Shown: positions 7,927-16,448, counted from the stretch's first letter. The stretch is 26,590 nucleotides of DNA from Fibrobacter sp. (GCA_017550445.1 JAFZOV010000185.1:1-26590); one strand, 5' to 3'. Notes: generated by a model from the letters alone, not told the origin. A program made the numbers and translations.

Positions 7927-9606
7927 TTACTTCGTCGGATTAAAGCTGTCCTTCAGACCGACAGTTCTATTAAACACCAGGTGACCCGGCTTAGAGTCTT
8001 CGCTATCCAGGCAGAAGTAACCCTGGCGCATGAACTGGAAACGGTCTTCGAGCTTGGCGTTAGCGAGGCTTGGTTCCACCTTGGCTTGCTTGATGACCAT
8101 GGAATCCGGGTTCAGGTAGTCGTGCCAATCTTCGCCTTCGGGTACTGCGGAGGGGTCTTCGAGCGTAAAGAGGTTGTCGATCAGGCGCACTTCGGCGTCC
8201 ACGGCGTGAGCGGCAGAAACCCAGTGGATGGTGCCCTTGACCTTGCGGCCATCAGGCGTTTCGCCACCCTTGCTCTGCGGGTCGTAAACGCAGTGGATTA
8301 CTTTCACCTTGCCATCGGCGTCCTTTTCAACGCTCTTGCAAGTCACAAAGTATGCGCCCTTCAGGCGGACTTCGCCTTCCGGCTTCAAGCGGAAGTACTT
8401 CTTCGGCGGTTCTTCCATAAAGTCGTCAGCTTCGATGTAGAGTTCGCCGCTGAACGGAACCTGACGCGTACCGGCGTTCGGGTCGTTCGGGTTGTTTTCC
8501 ACTTCGATCATTTCGACCTTGCCGGCTTCCCAGTTGTCAATCACGAGCTTGACCGGGTCAATCACGGCCATCACACGGTTTGCAGTCTGGTTCAGCTCTT
8601 CGCGGATGCAGAAGTAGAGCAGGTTCACGTCCACCATGGAATCTGCCTTGGAAACGCCGATACGGTCGCAGAATTCACGGATGGAACTCGGGGTAAAGCC
8701 ACGGCGGCGGTAACCGCAAACGGTCGGCATACGCGGGTCGTTCCAGCCCATCACGGCCTTGGTCTGCACCAGTTCCAAGAGCTTGCGCTTGCTCATCATG
8801 GTGTAGGTGAGGTTCAAACGGGCAAATTCAATCTGCTGCGGGCGGTTGTCGAGGCCCAGTTCAATCAGGAACCAGTCGTACAACGGACGGTGAGCTTCAA
8901 ATTCAAGCGTACAGATGGAGTGCGTGATGCCCTCGATCCAGTCGGAAAGCGGGTGCGCGAAATCGTACATCGGGTAGATACACCACTTGTCGCCAGTGCG
9001 GTGGTGGGTGCAGTGCTTGATGCGGTAAATCACCGGGTCGCGCATGTTCATGTTCGGGCTAGAAAGGTCCACCTTGGCGCGCAGGCACTTTTCGCCGTCG
9101 GCATACTTGCCATCGCGCATTTCGCGGAAGAGCTTCATGTTTTCTTCCACGCTGCGGTCGCGGTAGGGGCTCGGACGGCTGGGCTTACCGGCGTCGTTGC
9201 CGCGGTATTCCTGCATCTCGTCGCGGGTCAGGTCTTCTACGTAAGCCTTGCCCATCTCAATCAGCTTTTCGGCAAAGGCGTAAATCTGGTCGTAGTAGTC
9301 GCTAGCGAAGTATTCGCCGCCCTTCCATTCAAAGCCGAGCCACTTCACGTCTTCGCGGATAGAGTCCACATATTCCACGTCTTCTTTGGTGGGGTTCGTG
9401 TCGTCAAAACGCAGGTTCGTGATGCCGCCGAAGTCCTTGTACTTGTTTGCGGTACCAAAGTTCAGGCAGATGGATTTGGCGTGACCGATATGAATGTAGC
9501 CGTTCGGTTCGGGCGGGAAACGGGTATGCACGCTCTTGCGCTTGCCCGTGGCGAGGTCGTTAACGATGATGTCCTGTACAAAATTCGAAGATTCAGGGAT
9601 TTCCAT
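7927..9606 (-). CDS. glnS: Glutaminyl-tRNA synthetase
   Basis: Class I aminoacyl-tRNA synthetase that charges tRNA-Gln with glutamine in the cytoplasm. The 559 residues are close to the E. coli enzyme (554). The ATP-binding motif HIGH is at residues 39-42 within [17 protein letters not shown], and the KMSKS-type loop reads MSKRK at about 271-275, as is usual for GlnRS. The C-terminal beta-barrel anticodon-binding domain is present to the end. An ATG nine codons upstream (9633) is open, but ATG 9606 has AAGGA seven bases before it and matches the family start. Having GlnRS means that charging does not have to rely on the transamidation route. It follows the small lipoprotein gene by 45 bases and ends in a strong terminator. 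Confidence 0.97.
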   Translation of the reverse strand: MEIPESSNFVQDIIVNDLATGKRKSVHTRFPPEPNGYIHIGHAKSICLNFGTANKYKDFGGITNLRFDDTNPTKEDVEYVDSIREDVKWLGFEWKGGEYFASDYYDQIYAFAEKLIEMGKAYVEDLTRDEMQEYRGNDAGKPSRPSPYRDRSVEENMKLFREMRDGKYADGEKCLRAKVDLSSPNMNMRDPVIYRIKHCTHHRTGDKWCIYPMYDFAHPLSDWIEGITHSICTLEFEAHRPLYDWFLIELGLDNRPQQIEFARLNLTYTMMSKRKLLELVQTKAVMGWNDPRMPTVCGYRRRGFTPSSIREFCDRIGVSKADSMVDVNLLYFCIREELNQTANRVMAVIDPVKLVIDNWEAGKVEMIEVENNPNDPNAGTRQVPFSGELYIEADDFMEEPPKKYFRLKPEGEVRLKGAYFVTCKSVEKDADGKVKVIHCVYDPQSKGGETPDGRKVKGTIHWVSAAHAVDAEVRLIDNLFTLEDPSAVPEGEDWHDYLNPDSMVIKQAKVEPSLANAKLEDRFQFMRQGYFCLDSEDSKPGHLVFNRTVGLKDSFNPTK

Positions 9607-9651
9607 GGTTAATCCTTTAGTTTTTACGCGCAAAATTTAGCAATAAAATGG

Positions 9652-10002
9652 TTATTCGTCTCCAAAGAACCAGTCGCGGTCGTGGCATACGATAGTGGTA
9701 TGCGATGTTCTGAAGGCGATAACGGCAATCTTGTCGGTATCGGTGCAGGCGGGTGCATTTTCAAGTTTTGAAAAGAGCTCTTCGTCTTCGTAGTCGACCC
9801 AGTATTCGTTTTGGCATATGTAGGCTACCTTCTCTTTGTTTAGGTAGGCCACGACGCCTTCTAATGACTTGTTGCATGGGTATTGCGAAGTCTTGGAATT
9901 GTCTTTAGTATCGTGCGAATCGGCCGACGCTTCGGTGGAGCCTTTCCCGCCGCAGGCAGCGAGCAAAAAGGCGACTGAAATAAAGCTGAATAAACGTTTC
10001 AT
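9652..10002 (-). CDS. Small hypothetical lipoprotein
   Basis: 116 residues. The N-terminus is a lipoprotein signal peptide with a LLAAC lipobox (lipidated Cys17), followed by GGKGSTEASADSHD, a flexible acidic linker. The mature part contains four further cysteines (in QYPCNKS, YICQNEYW, PACTDTD and TIVCHDRD), an even number consistent with two disulfides in the periplasm. No known family is recognised. It lies between the DUF3300 gene (28 bases upstream) and glnS (45 bases downstream) on the same strand. Confidence 0.8.
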   Translation of the reverse strand: MKRLFSFISVAFLLAACGGKGSTEASADSHDTKDNSKTSQYPCNKSLEGVVAYLNKEKVAYICQNEYWVDYEDEELFSKLENAPACTDTDKIAVIAFRTSHTTIVCHDRDWFFGDE

Positions 10003-10030
10003 GAATATTGTTGCTTCTTTGCGATGCGAT

Positions 10031-11119
10031 TTATTTTCTCATGCTTCTGCCAAAACCACCGCGGCTGTTTCCGTTACGGCTGTAGCCTCCGCTGCTACGG
10101 TCGCTGCTGCGGGTTGTCGTAACATTTCCGGATCTTCTGCTGTTTTGGTCGGAGTAGTCTTCTTGCCAGTAATCGCTAGAGGTGCGAGAGTTCATCGGGC
10201 GTTTTGCATTAGAAACCGGTTGAGCCGGAGCGTAATTTCTTGAGGCGGGTGCCGTATGGTGGTTCATGGGAACCTTGGCCGGCTTGCTTGGGGGAACAGC
10301 GTAGCGGTCGTTCCTCGGCGGCGGTGGGGCAGTGTGCCTTGGAGGCGGGGGTGGATTGTGGTAGTGTGCCGGGTGATGCGGGCGCGGTCTGTTGTGGTAC
10401 CAACGGTAGTCGTGTACGTAAATTAGGTGGGTGTCCCATTCAAAGCGACTAGAACCCCAGCCCCAGTAATCGTAATAGCCTCCGACCCAAACGCCGGTGC
10501 GGTAACGCAGTCCTGGATATCCGTTGGAATAAACGTAGTAGACTACATGGGGGTTGTACACGGGAACATACACGTATTCCTTTCGAACGGGTTCGATAAT
10601 AATCGTCTTTTCCTTGATGACTTTGACCTGCTCGTTACTTTGTAAGTGCCCGTGGTTGTAGGCTGCGTTTCTCATGCGCTGCACGGCATCCATCACCTCT
10701 TCTTTTTGAGTCGAAACGGCATCGCCCAACTGGTCTGTCCAAACCTGGTACTTTGCCATGGTGGCAAGTACGGTGGGGAAGGGTATCAGCGCCTGGACGC
10801 TTTCGTCATAGGGAAGGTCTTCGAGCTTGATTCGGTCTGCAAGTTCCTGACCTTTAAGGTTCTTGTTCTGGTTGGCCCAGTCGGCAGCTCCCGGAATTTC
10901 GTCGCCATGAACAGAAGCGGCGAGTACCTGCACTAGGAGCGGATCCGGGTACAGCGCAATAGTTGAAACGAGAGTATCGAGTTCTGCAGGAGTGAATTTG
11001 TCGCTAGCGCGGGATGCGGTGGGCAGACATAAAATGACGGCAAGTAATAACCACAGCCAAGTGTGTCTGACCGCATTGGAAATTTCAATAAAATGTTGAG
11101 CCTTTGAACCGGTAAACAT
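10031..11119 (-). CDS. DUF3300-domain exported protein
   Basis: 362 residues from ATG 11119. I preferred this start over the ATG at 11158 because a strong GGGAGGT site lies five bases before it. A long signal peptide or membrane anchor (LWLLLAVILCLPTASRAS) leads into the DUF3300 domain. Typical features are FTPAELDTLVSTIALYPDPLL, IPGAADWA, ALIPFPTVLATM and the YVYVPVYNPHVVYY strand. The C-terminal ~130 residues are of low complexity: first Pro/His/Arg-rich (RPRPHHPAHYHNPPPPP), then Ser/Arg/Gly-rich. The function of DUF3300 is not established; an envelope location is supported by the signal sequence. The tail may bind metal or nucleic acid, but that is a guess from composition. Confidence 0.88.
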   Translation of the reverse strand: MFTGSKAQHFIEISNAVRHTWLWLLLAVILCLPTASRASDKFTPAELDTLVSTIALYPDPLLVQVLAASVHGDEIPGAADWANQNKNLKGQELADRIKLEDLPYDESVQALIPFPTVLATMAKYQVWTDQLGDAVSTQKEEVMDAVQRMRNAAYNHGHLQSNEQVKVIKEKTIIIEPVRKEYVYVPVYNPHVVYYVYSNGYPGLRYRTGVWVGGYYDYWGWGSSRFEWDTHLIYVHDYRWYHNRPRPHHPAHYHNPPPPPRHTAPPPPRNDRYAVPPSKPAKVPMNHHTAPASRNYAPAQPVSNAKRPMNSRTSSDYWQEDYSDQNSRRSGNVTTTRSSDRSSGGYSRNGNSRGGFGRSMRK

Positions 11120-11149
11120 ACTTACCTCCCATAGCCTAAAGTTACCAAT

Positions 11150-11155
11150 ATTATA
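11150..11155 (-). promoter_or_regulatory. -10 element for the DUF3300 gene
   Basis: A perfect TATAAT on the minus strand lies 30 bases before ATG 11119, giving a short leader that carries the GGGAGGT ribosome site. No good -35 hexamer is found at 16-18 bases. Confidence 0.55.
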
Positions 11156-11213
11156 CAAAATTTCTTAGCTGTTTAGATGCAAAACTGTCGCTTTTGGTTG
11201 CAGAAGCGACTAA

Positions 11214-11534
11214 TTATATATATTTACAAGGTACGAGAAGTTCAAAGATCCGGTCGTAAAGGCGTACATGAAGTACTTTGCGACTAGGAACGCGGACTCT
11301 AGCGAAACCCAGAACATCAACAGCCAGGTATCTTACTACAAGACCGACACTTTCATAAGGAGCAAGTATATGACTTACGAATACGATCTTCACGAAAGCA
11401 AGGAAGCTGGAAGGGCTGAAGGAAAGACTGAAAAAGCTCGCGAAATGGCACGTGGGTTGCGCGATGACGGAGTTTCTCTGGAAATCATTTCTCGCCGTTC
11501 AGGGCTTTCTATTGAAGAAATCAAGGCTCTTTAA
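11214..11534 (+). pseudogene. C-terminal remnant of an Rpn/PD-(D/E)XK transposase-like protein
   Basis: The frame is open from 11214 to TAA at 11532-11534, with the first ATG at 11268 (88 residues). The translation ends with a charged helix and a small helix-turn-helix-like tail (KAREMARGLRDDGVSLEIIS, then SGLSIEEIKAL). This is the typical C-terminus of the Rpn family (TIGR01784, PF12784), whose members are about 300 residues. The nuclease core is absent. The frame also runs upstream of the ATG as YEKFKDPVVKAY, so the ATG looks like an internal methionine rather than a designed start. No ribosome site is present. Most likely it is a 5'-truncated copy; a short standalone protein is possible but less likely. 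Confidence 0.6.
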
Positions 11535-11554
11535 ATAAAGTTAAATTATCCATT

Positions 11555-11587
11555 AAAAAAGCGACCTCCGTATGGAAGTCGCTTTTT
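11555..11587 (+). terminator. Intrinsic terminator, possibly bidirectional
   Basis: GCGACCTCC (11561-11569) pairs with GGAAGTCGC (11574-11582) with one mismatch and a GTAT loop. It is preceded by six A and followed by five T, so it could work in both directions. It lies 26 bases after the stop of the transposase-like remnant. Confidence 0.8.
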
Positions 11588-11711
11588 GCGTGGACAAGTT
11601 TAGAGAGTGCTTTCAAGTTGGAATAATCGGGGGCATAGTTCCCGTGTTGAGATTTGTCCATTATGGATACGTTTATTTTTACACAGTTCTTAAACGAAAT
11701 TATGCTTTTGA

Positions 11712-11727
11712 ATTTTTGCGCAAAAAT
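11712..11727. promoter_or_regulatory. 16-bp perfect palindrome upstream of the cotH pair
   Basis: ATTTTTGCGCAAAAAT is perfectly self-complementary and is followed by GCAAAAATTGC, which repeats the half-site. It lies 165 bases before the first CotH-like gene, in the 357-base non-coding stretch 11535-11891. It could be an operator; no protein can be assigned. Confidence 0.4.
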
Positions 11728-11803
11728 GCAAAAATTGCTCTGAATATCAATTAAAATAGGGCTAATTTCATTCAAAAATGACGTTTTTTTGTGATTTGGG
11801 CGT

Positions 11804-11820
11804 TGTTGTAATACACAACA
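11804..11820. promoter_or_regulatory. Inverted repeat, candidate operator for the cotH pair
   Basis: TGTTGT-AATAC-ACAACA forms a perfect 6-bp inverted repeat with a 5-bp spacer, 71 bases upstream of ATG 11892. The rest of 11535-11891 is AT-rich, with no open frame I trust, and holds the terminator at its left end. Confidence 0.4.
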
Positions 11821-11891
11821 CATTAACTAAAATTAACATAAATTTTTACACATTTGAATCTATTTTTACAACAGATAGTTGGAGGCACTAT

Positions 11892-13652
11892 ATGGGCTAT
11901 TGGGCTAAAATTATATCTGGCATGGCGCTTTGCGCGTCTTTCTCCTTTGCACAGACTTATGATTTGCCGATTATTTTCGTTGACACCAAGGGCAAATGTC
12001 TTGATAAGAATGTCACCGATAAGATTCCGGCAACCATGCGTGTGTTGGATGGCAAGACAAACAACGTGGCCGACAGCGCTAAGGGCACTCTCTATGATAT
12101 TGGTATCAAGGTGAGAGGCCAGTCTTCTGCAATGTTCCCGAAACCGGGCTACAGCGTCGAAGTCCGCGACGACAAGGGCGAAGGTTTGGACGTGAGCATG
12201 TTCGGGCTCCCGCCTGCCGATGACTGGGTTTTCCATGGCCCGTACGTTGACAAGAGCATGCTTCGTAACGCTCTCGCTTACTGGCTCTTTAGACAGGCTG
12301 GCCGTTATGCCCCGCGTACCAAGCACTTTGACTTGTACATCAACGGTGTGTACCGCGGCGTGTATGTGATGGTCGAAAAAATCAAGCGCGGCAAGTACCG
12401 CGTGAACGTGAGCAAACTTAAAGAAACCGATATTGCTGGCGACAGCCTTACCGGCGGTTACCTTTGGGCATTCGACAAGGTTGGTACCAACACGGGTGGC
12501 GCTGGCAACAATAACAAGGGTGGTATCGATGCAGAAGGTTTCAACACTTCCGATGGTTTGAATGTCATTTTGCACTACCCGAAGAAAGCGAATATTCAAA
12601 AGCAGCAGGAAGAATACCTGAAGAAGTACCTGAACGATCTTGAAGCTTTGTTCAAGAACGGAAAGAATGGTGACGGCTTTGACAAGTACGTGGACCTCGG
12701 TTCTGCCGTTGACTACGTGTTGCATCAGGAAATCACCAACAACGGTGACTCTTACTGGTGCAGTTTCTTCTTGCATAAACCCAAGGACAAGACCAAGAAC
12801 GGCGTGCTTACCGAAGGCAAGGTGACTCTTGGTCCTCCGTGGGACTTTAACCTCGCCATGAGTAATGGTGGCATGATGTTCGGTGGCTCGGGTAACAGCT
12901 GGCAGATCGAAAGCAGCAGTAAGTCCGGCAATGGTGGCGGCTGGGGCATGGGCGGTGGTTCCCTGATTGCACCCAAGTGGCTTACCGGCATGTGGAAGAG
13001 AAGCGATTACCAAAGTGAACTCAAGAAGCGTTGGGCAGAACTCCGCAGTGGCGTTTGGCACACCAAGGTCATGGATGCCTACCTGGATTCCATGAAGACT
13101 TACCTGAAGAGTGCTGCCGACAGAAACTTCAAGCGTTGGCCGAACTTGGGCAAAAATAGTGGCCAAAACGATCCCGATCCGGAGCCGATGAAATACTGCA
13201 CCTCGAGTGGTGGCGGTATGGGCATGGGTATGGGCGGCAACAACGCTGATACCTGGGAAGGCGAAGTGGAACATCTCCGTACAAAAATGAAAGAAAGAAT
13301 GCAGTGGATGGACCAGAAGCTTGGCTTTACAGAACCGGCAAATCCGGTTGTGACGCAGCCTGTGGACCCGAGTATTCATGAGCCCAATTGGCAGAAGGAT
13401 ACCATTCCGGAAGTTCCTCAGGATATCGCAGATAATTTCAGCAGACTGTCTCCGACGAACTACTATGATGTGAACGGAAACTATCTTGAAATCCAGACGA
13501 GTATCGGTGGCGTATTTGCCCTAGTTGATTTGAACGGTACGGTACTTTTCAAGAGCCGAATCAAGAAGGGGCTCACGACCATGAAGATTCCTGCCAAGGC
13601 GATGAACAAGCACTGGATTGCAACGCTCAACGGGAAAATGCTTGGCCGCTAA
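11892..13652 (+). CDS. Secreted CotH-kinase family protein, copy 1
   Basis: 586 residues. The start at ATG 11892 is set by GGAGG at 11881 and by the signal peptide it exposes (MGYWAKIISGMALCASFSFA, cut before QTYDLP); the longer upstream frame has neither. CotH family members are atypical protein kinases, best known from the Bacillus spore coat. Family motifs are clear: GIKVRGQSS, DDWVFHGPYVDKSMLRNALA, INGVYRGVYVMVEKIKRGKY, TGGYLWAFDK, and GPPWDFNL, which I take as the metal-binding DFG-like motif. Gly/Trp/Met-rich loops interrupt the kinase region (GNGGGWGMGGG and SGGGMGMGMGG). The last ~65 residues form a beta-rich C-terminal domain ending WIATLNGKMLGR, like secretion-sorting tails. It is followed 28 bases later by a paralogue. 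Confidence 0.9.
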   Translation: MGYWAKIISGMALCASFSFAQTYDLPIIFVDTKGKCLDKNVTDKIPATMRVLDGKTNNVADSAKGTLYDIGIKVRGQSSAMFPKPGYSVEVRDDKGEGLDVSMFGLPPADDWVFHGPYVDKSMLRNALAYWLFRQAGRYAPRTKHFDLYINGVYRGVYVMVEKIKRGKYRVNVSKLKETDIAGDSLTGGYLWAFDKVGTNTGGAGNNNKGGIDAEGFNTSDGLNVILHYPKKANIQKQQEEYLKKYLNDLEALFKNGKNGDGFDKYVDLGSAVDYVLHQEITNNGDSYWCSFFLHKPKDKTKNGVLTEGKVTLGPPWDFNLAMSNGGMMFGGSGNSWQIESSSKSGNGGGWGMGGGSLIAPKWLTGMWKRSDYQSELKKRWAELRSGVWHTKVMDAYLDSMKTYLKSAADRNFKRWPNLGKNSGQNDPDPEPMKYCTSSGGGMGMGMGGNNADTWEGEVEHLRTKMKERMQWMDQKLGFTEPANPVVTQPVDPSIHEPNWQKDTIPEVPQDIADNFSRLSPTNYYDVNGNYLEIQTSIGGVFALVDLNGTVLFKSRIKKGLTTMKIPAKAMNKHWIATLNGKMLGR

Positions 13653-13680
13653 TAGAATTAAAGTATGGGGGAGGGATTCA

Positions 13681-15465
13681 ATGATTCGCCTACCTAAGTT
13701 ATTACTCTGTACAGCAGCGCTGCTTTTTGCAGGCGCTGCTTTTGCGCAAACTTATGACCTGCCGCTTGTTGTCGTGAATACGAAAGGCAAGGACCTTGCC
13801 AAAGGTGCCGACAAGATTCCCGGCGAAATGCGGATTGTGGATAATGGCTCGAATACGCTTTCGGATTCTTCGAAGGTTGATAAAATCGATATCGGTATCA
13901 AGATTCGCGGGCAGACTTCGGCAGACTTTCCGAAGAAGGGCTATAGTATTGAACTTCACGATCCGACAGGGCAAGATACTAGCCTCAAGATTCTAGGAAT
14001 GCCTAAGAATGCGGACTGGGTGTTCCATGGCCCGTATGTCGACAAGACTCTTATCCGTAACGCGCTGGCCCACTGGCTTTACCAGAGAACAGGCCGCTAC
14101 AGCTCGCGTTTCAAGTTCTTTGAACTATACTTGAACGGTCAGTACAAGGGCGTCTATGTGCTTCTTGAAAAAATCAAGCGTGCCAAGGCCCGCGTGCATA
14201 TCGCAAAACTCAAAGAAGAAGATGTTAGCGGCGATGAAGTGACCGGCGGTTACGTGCTCAGCATTGACAAGGTGGAAAATAATTCTACGAGTGGCATCGA
14301 TAAAGAAGGCTTCAAGAGTAAAGATGGTTCGCCAGTCGTGATGCGTTCTCCGAAAAAAGAGAATACGACCAGGGAACAGCAGGACTACATCAAGAATTTC
14401 TTTAACAAAATTGAATCTACTTGTGATAATGGCGATGTCAACAGTAACGGCTGCTCCGACATTTTAGACATTGATGCTGCGGTCGATTACATTATGCATG
14501 AAGACGTCACCAACAATACGGACGCCTATATTTGCAGTTTCTACATGTTCAAGGACAAAGACAGCAAGGGCGGCAAGTTGCAGCTGGGGGCCCCGTGGGA
14601 CTTTAACCTTGGATTTGGCGCCTACCAGCGTGTCGGTGGCGAAAAGGCCGATGGCTGGCGTGTGCCTCAGAGCGCAAAAGGCGGTTCCGGCGAGTGGTTT
14701 GTGGCCAAATGGGTGCAGAATCTTTGGAGCAACGATGGCTTCCAGAAAAAGTACAAGGAACGCTGGAAAGAATTGCGTAGCGGTGTTTGGCACACTAAGA
14801 ACATCGATCACTTTATCGACTCGCTCAAGACGGTTCTAAGCAAAGCGGCTGACCGTAACTTTGAACGCTGGCCGAACCTTGGGCAGGCGAGCGGCACCTG
14901 CGATGCGGACCCGTTGGAATCCAACAATGGCGGGAACAACGGTGGTAACAACGGCGGCATGTGGGGCGGCTGGGGTGGAGGCGGCATGGGCGGCTTCTGC
15001 ATGGGCTTCAAGATGAACTACTACAATGAGCCTACCTGGGATGCCGAAATTGAACACTTGCGCAAGTATGTGAAACAAAGATTCGCGTGGATTGACCAGC
15101 AGGTCGGTTTTAGCGAACCTTCGAGCCCCGTGGTGACAGAGCCCCTTGTTATTGATGACTGGACTTATTACGACAAGGTTGCCGATGACGACGACCCCGG
15201 TTCAAATCCTGGTCCTGGCGTCTCGAATCCGCCTTCGGCCATCAGTTCTTACTTGAGTATTTCTCGCTTGAACTTCTACAAGCTGGATGGTCGCATCATG
15301 ACCATTCAGAGCGAAATGGGTGGCATGCTCAAGCTGCTGGATTATAACGGCCAGGTGATTTTCCAGAAGAGAATCCGTGCCGGGGTAGAACGCTTACCGC
15401 TCCCGCGTAGTCTGCTTGGCAAGGCGTGGATTACAACGCTTAACGGAAAACTTTTAAGTCGCTGA
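13681..15465 (+). CDS. Secreted CotH-kinase family protein, copy 2
   Basis: 594 residues from ATG 13681, preceded by GGAGGG; the upstream in-frame ATG at 13618 lies inside copy 1 and is rejected. Signal peptide LLLCTAALLFAGAAFA, cut before QTYDLP. It matches copy 1 over its whole length (GIKIRGQTS, DWVFHGPYVDKTLIRNALA, LNGQYKGVYVLLEKIKRAKA, TGGYVLSIDK, GAPWDFNLG), so the two arose by tandem duplication. It differs by an Asn/Gly repeat and a longer Pro/Asp linker (ADDDDPGSNPGPG) before the C-terminal domain, which ends WITTLNGKLLSR. The catalytic-type motifs are kept in both copies. The substrate is unknown; since it is exported, it would act on the cell surface or on secreted proteins. Confidence 0.9.
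   Translation: MIRLPKLLLCTAALLFAGAAFAQTYDLPLVVVNTKGKDLAKGADKIPGEMRIVDNGSNTLSDSSKVDKIDIGIKIRGQTSADFPKKGYSIELHDPTGQDTSLKILGMPKNADWVFHGPYVDKTLIRNALAHWLYQRTGRYSSRFKFFELYLNGQYKGVYVLLEKIKRAKARVHIAKLKEEDVSGDEVTGGYVLSIDKVENNSTSGIDKEGFKSKDGSPVVMRSPKKENTTREQQDYIKNFFNKIESTCDNGDVNSNGCSDILDIDAAVDYIMHEDVTNNTDAYICSFYMFKDKDSKGGKLQLGAPWDFNLGFGAYQRVGGEKADGWRVPQSAKGGSGEWFVAKWVQNLWSNDGFQKKYKERWKELRSGVWHTKNIDHFIDSLKTVLSKAADRNFERWPNLGQASGTCDADPLESNNGGNNGGNNGGMWGGWGGGGMGGFCMGFKMNYYNEPTWDAEIEHLRKYVKQRFAWIDQQVGFSEPSSPVVTEPLVIDDWTYYDKVADDDDPGSNPGPGVSNPPSAISSYLSISRLNFYKLDGRIMTIQSEMGGMLKLLDYNGQVIFQKRIRAGVERLPLPRSLLGKAWITTLNGKLLSR
14923..14958 (+). repeat. Three 12-base repeats coding Asn-Asn-Gly-Gly
   Basis: Three near-identical 12-base units (AAC AAY GGN GGN) encode (NNGG)x3 in CotH copy 2 and lead into a Gly/Trp/Met-rich loop. 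Copy 1 lacks this repeat, so it is a slippage-prone expansion specific to copy 2. Confidence 0.85.
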
Positions 15466-15466
15466 G

Positions 15467-15736
15467 TTAAAGATAATGCTTGACCTTGTTTACAGGGTCA
15501 AGATTTTCTTTGGGTGGCTTGGGAACGTAAATCTTGACGGCGTACACGTAATGGTCGGTTTCGACCAGGATGTCGCCTTCTTGCATGTCTTCGTTGATGT
15601 CGATTTCGATTTCGACACCATCACGGGCGATGCGGCGGATAGAATGTTCCTTGAGTTCGTGTTTCTCAAACAGAACATCGATGACTTTCTTGTAGGTGCC
15701 GTGATGGATGGTGCCTAGAATACTATTGCAAATCAT
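15467..15736 (-). CDS. Small protein resembling the UreE N-terminal domain
   Basis: 89 residues, no signal peptide. The middle (SIRRIARDGVEIEIDINEDM then EGDILVETDHYVYAVKI) resembles the N-terminal domain of the urease nickel chaperone UreE, which has the pattern R-x-x-x-x-DG-x-E-x-x-(x)n-GD-(I/V)-L. The C-terminal metal-binding domain and His-rich tail of UreE (about 150 residues in total) are missing, and no urease gene is near. It is the last gene of an operon, 14 bases after the nucleotidyltransferase-like gene. Its stop is one base from that of the convergent CotH gene, and that gene's terminator lies within its 3' end. The UreE link is tentative. Confidence 0.45.
   Translation of the reverse strand: MICNSILGTIHHGTYKKVIDVLFEKHELKEHSIRRIARDGVEIEIDINEDMQEGDILVETDHYVYAVKIYVPKPPKENLDPVNKVKHYL
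15479..15511 (+). terminator. Terminator of the cotH pair, inside the convergent gene
   Basis: CTTGACC (15479-15485) and GGTCAAG (15496-15502) form a perfect 7-bp stem with a 10-base loop, followed by ATTTTCTTTG. It is placed 14 bases after the stop of CotH copy 2, within the coding sequence of the UreE-like gene. Confidence 0.6.
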
Positions 15737-15750
15737 TTAAAGATCCCGTT

Positions 15751-16440
15751 TTAAACCGCATCCATGGAGTCAACCTGGTTTACGATTTCAGTGACGGTCG
15801 CAATATAGCTATTTATGCTTTCGATGAAAACCTTTTCGTTACGGCTACTGAGCGGAGCCTTGAGTGCTGGATAGGCGTTGAAGATTTGCAGGTGGTTTTC
15901 AGGATAAATCTGGTGAATCAGGTAGTAAACCCCGTACATAATCGGGAGTAAAGTCGCGTTGGCGCGGGCAAAGAATCCGAGCGGGTTGCGTTCTTGCTGC
16001 AGGTAGATGTAGGCTTCGCGCAGGTGAATCAAAAGACCGCGCAGTTCGCGCTCGCATTCCAGACGCAGACATTCCTTATTTGGCTGGTAGTTGGGCAGGG
16101 GCTTTGCGCCGGCGATTGCGACGTTCCTGTTGGCGATGTGCAAAAATTCTAGCGGGAAAACGTCTTCGGAGGTCTGGATTTCTTTAAGGGTAAAGAAATA
16201 GCGAAATTCGATGTTTTCTTTCTTGGCTTCGCTCAAAAGCTCTTGAAGGGGCTTGATGCTTGCGGTAGAATTGTCGCGCAAGATAAAGCTCACGGTCCAC
16301 GGACTTTCGAGGGCGTTGAAGCCTTCGACAAGGCAGTCGCCGTGGATGAAGGCCGATATCAGATTGTCGCCCAGGGCTTGCTGGAGCATGCCCGGCCATT
16401 TGGATCTTTGAAGTTCTACGATGCTCAGGTTCTTTTTCAT
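15751..16440 (-). CDS. Hypothetical protein with nucleotidyltransferase-like features
   Basis: 229 residues, cytoplasmic. The first half has the order of elements seen in minimal nucleotidyltransferases: LISAFIHGDCLVEGF at the position of the G-S loop, a strand (WTVSFILRD), a helix, and EFLHIANRNVAIAGAKPL. The second half is helical (ECERELRGLLIHLREAYIYL), as in the C-terminal four-helix part of such enzymes. The G-S signature and the following D-x-D pair are not preserved, so it may be a non-catalytic relative. AAGGT precedes ATG 16440. It lies 8 bases after the TPM-domain gene and 14 bases before the UreE-like gene, so the three are one operon. The family assignment is from pattern only. 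Confidence 0.5.
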   Translation of the reverse strand: MKKNLSIVELQRSKWPGMLQQALGDNLISAFIHGDCLVEGFNALESPWTVSFILRDNSTASIKPLQELLSEAKKENIEFRYFFTLKEIQTSEDVFPLEFLHIANRNVAIAGAKPLPNYQPNKECLRLECERELRGLLIHLREAYIYLQQERNPLGFFARANATLLPIMYGVYYLIHQIYPENHLQIFNAYPALKAPLSSRNEKVFIESINSYIATVTEIVNQVDSMDAV

Positions 16441-16448
16441 AATCTACC

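Noticed and set aside
7888..9612. Plus-strand open frame of 574 codons opposite glnS
   Set aside because: It mirrors the glnS reading frame and encodes a His/Val/Phe-rich sequence with no domain; glnS is unmistakable. The codon use of this genome leaves antisense frames open.
11187..11210. Hairpin GTCGCTT...AAGCGAC upstream of the DUF3300 gene
   Set aside because: A 7-bp stem exists, but there is no T-tract on either strand, so it is not an intrinsic terminator. It shares its arms with the nearby terminator at 11555, perhaps by chance.
11521..11823. Minus-strand 100-codon frame in the gap before the cotH pair
   Set aside because: It runs through the terminator at 11555-11587 and both palindromes and has no recognisable domain.
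11823..13379. Minus-strand open frame of 518 codons opposite CotH copy 1
   Set aside because: It is an antisense shadow of the CotH gene, with His/Val/Ala-rich composition and no motif or ribosome site.
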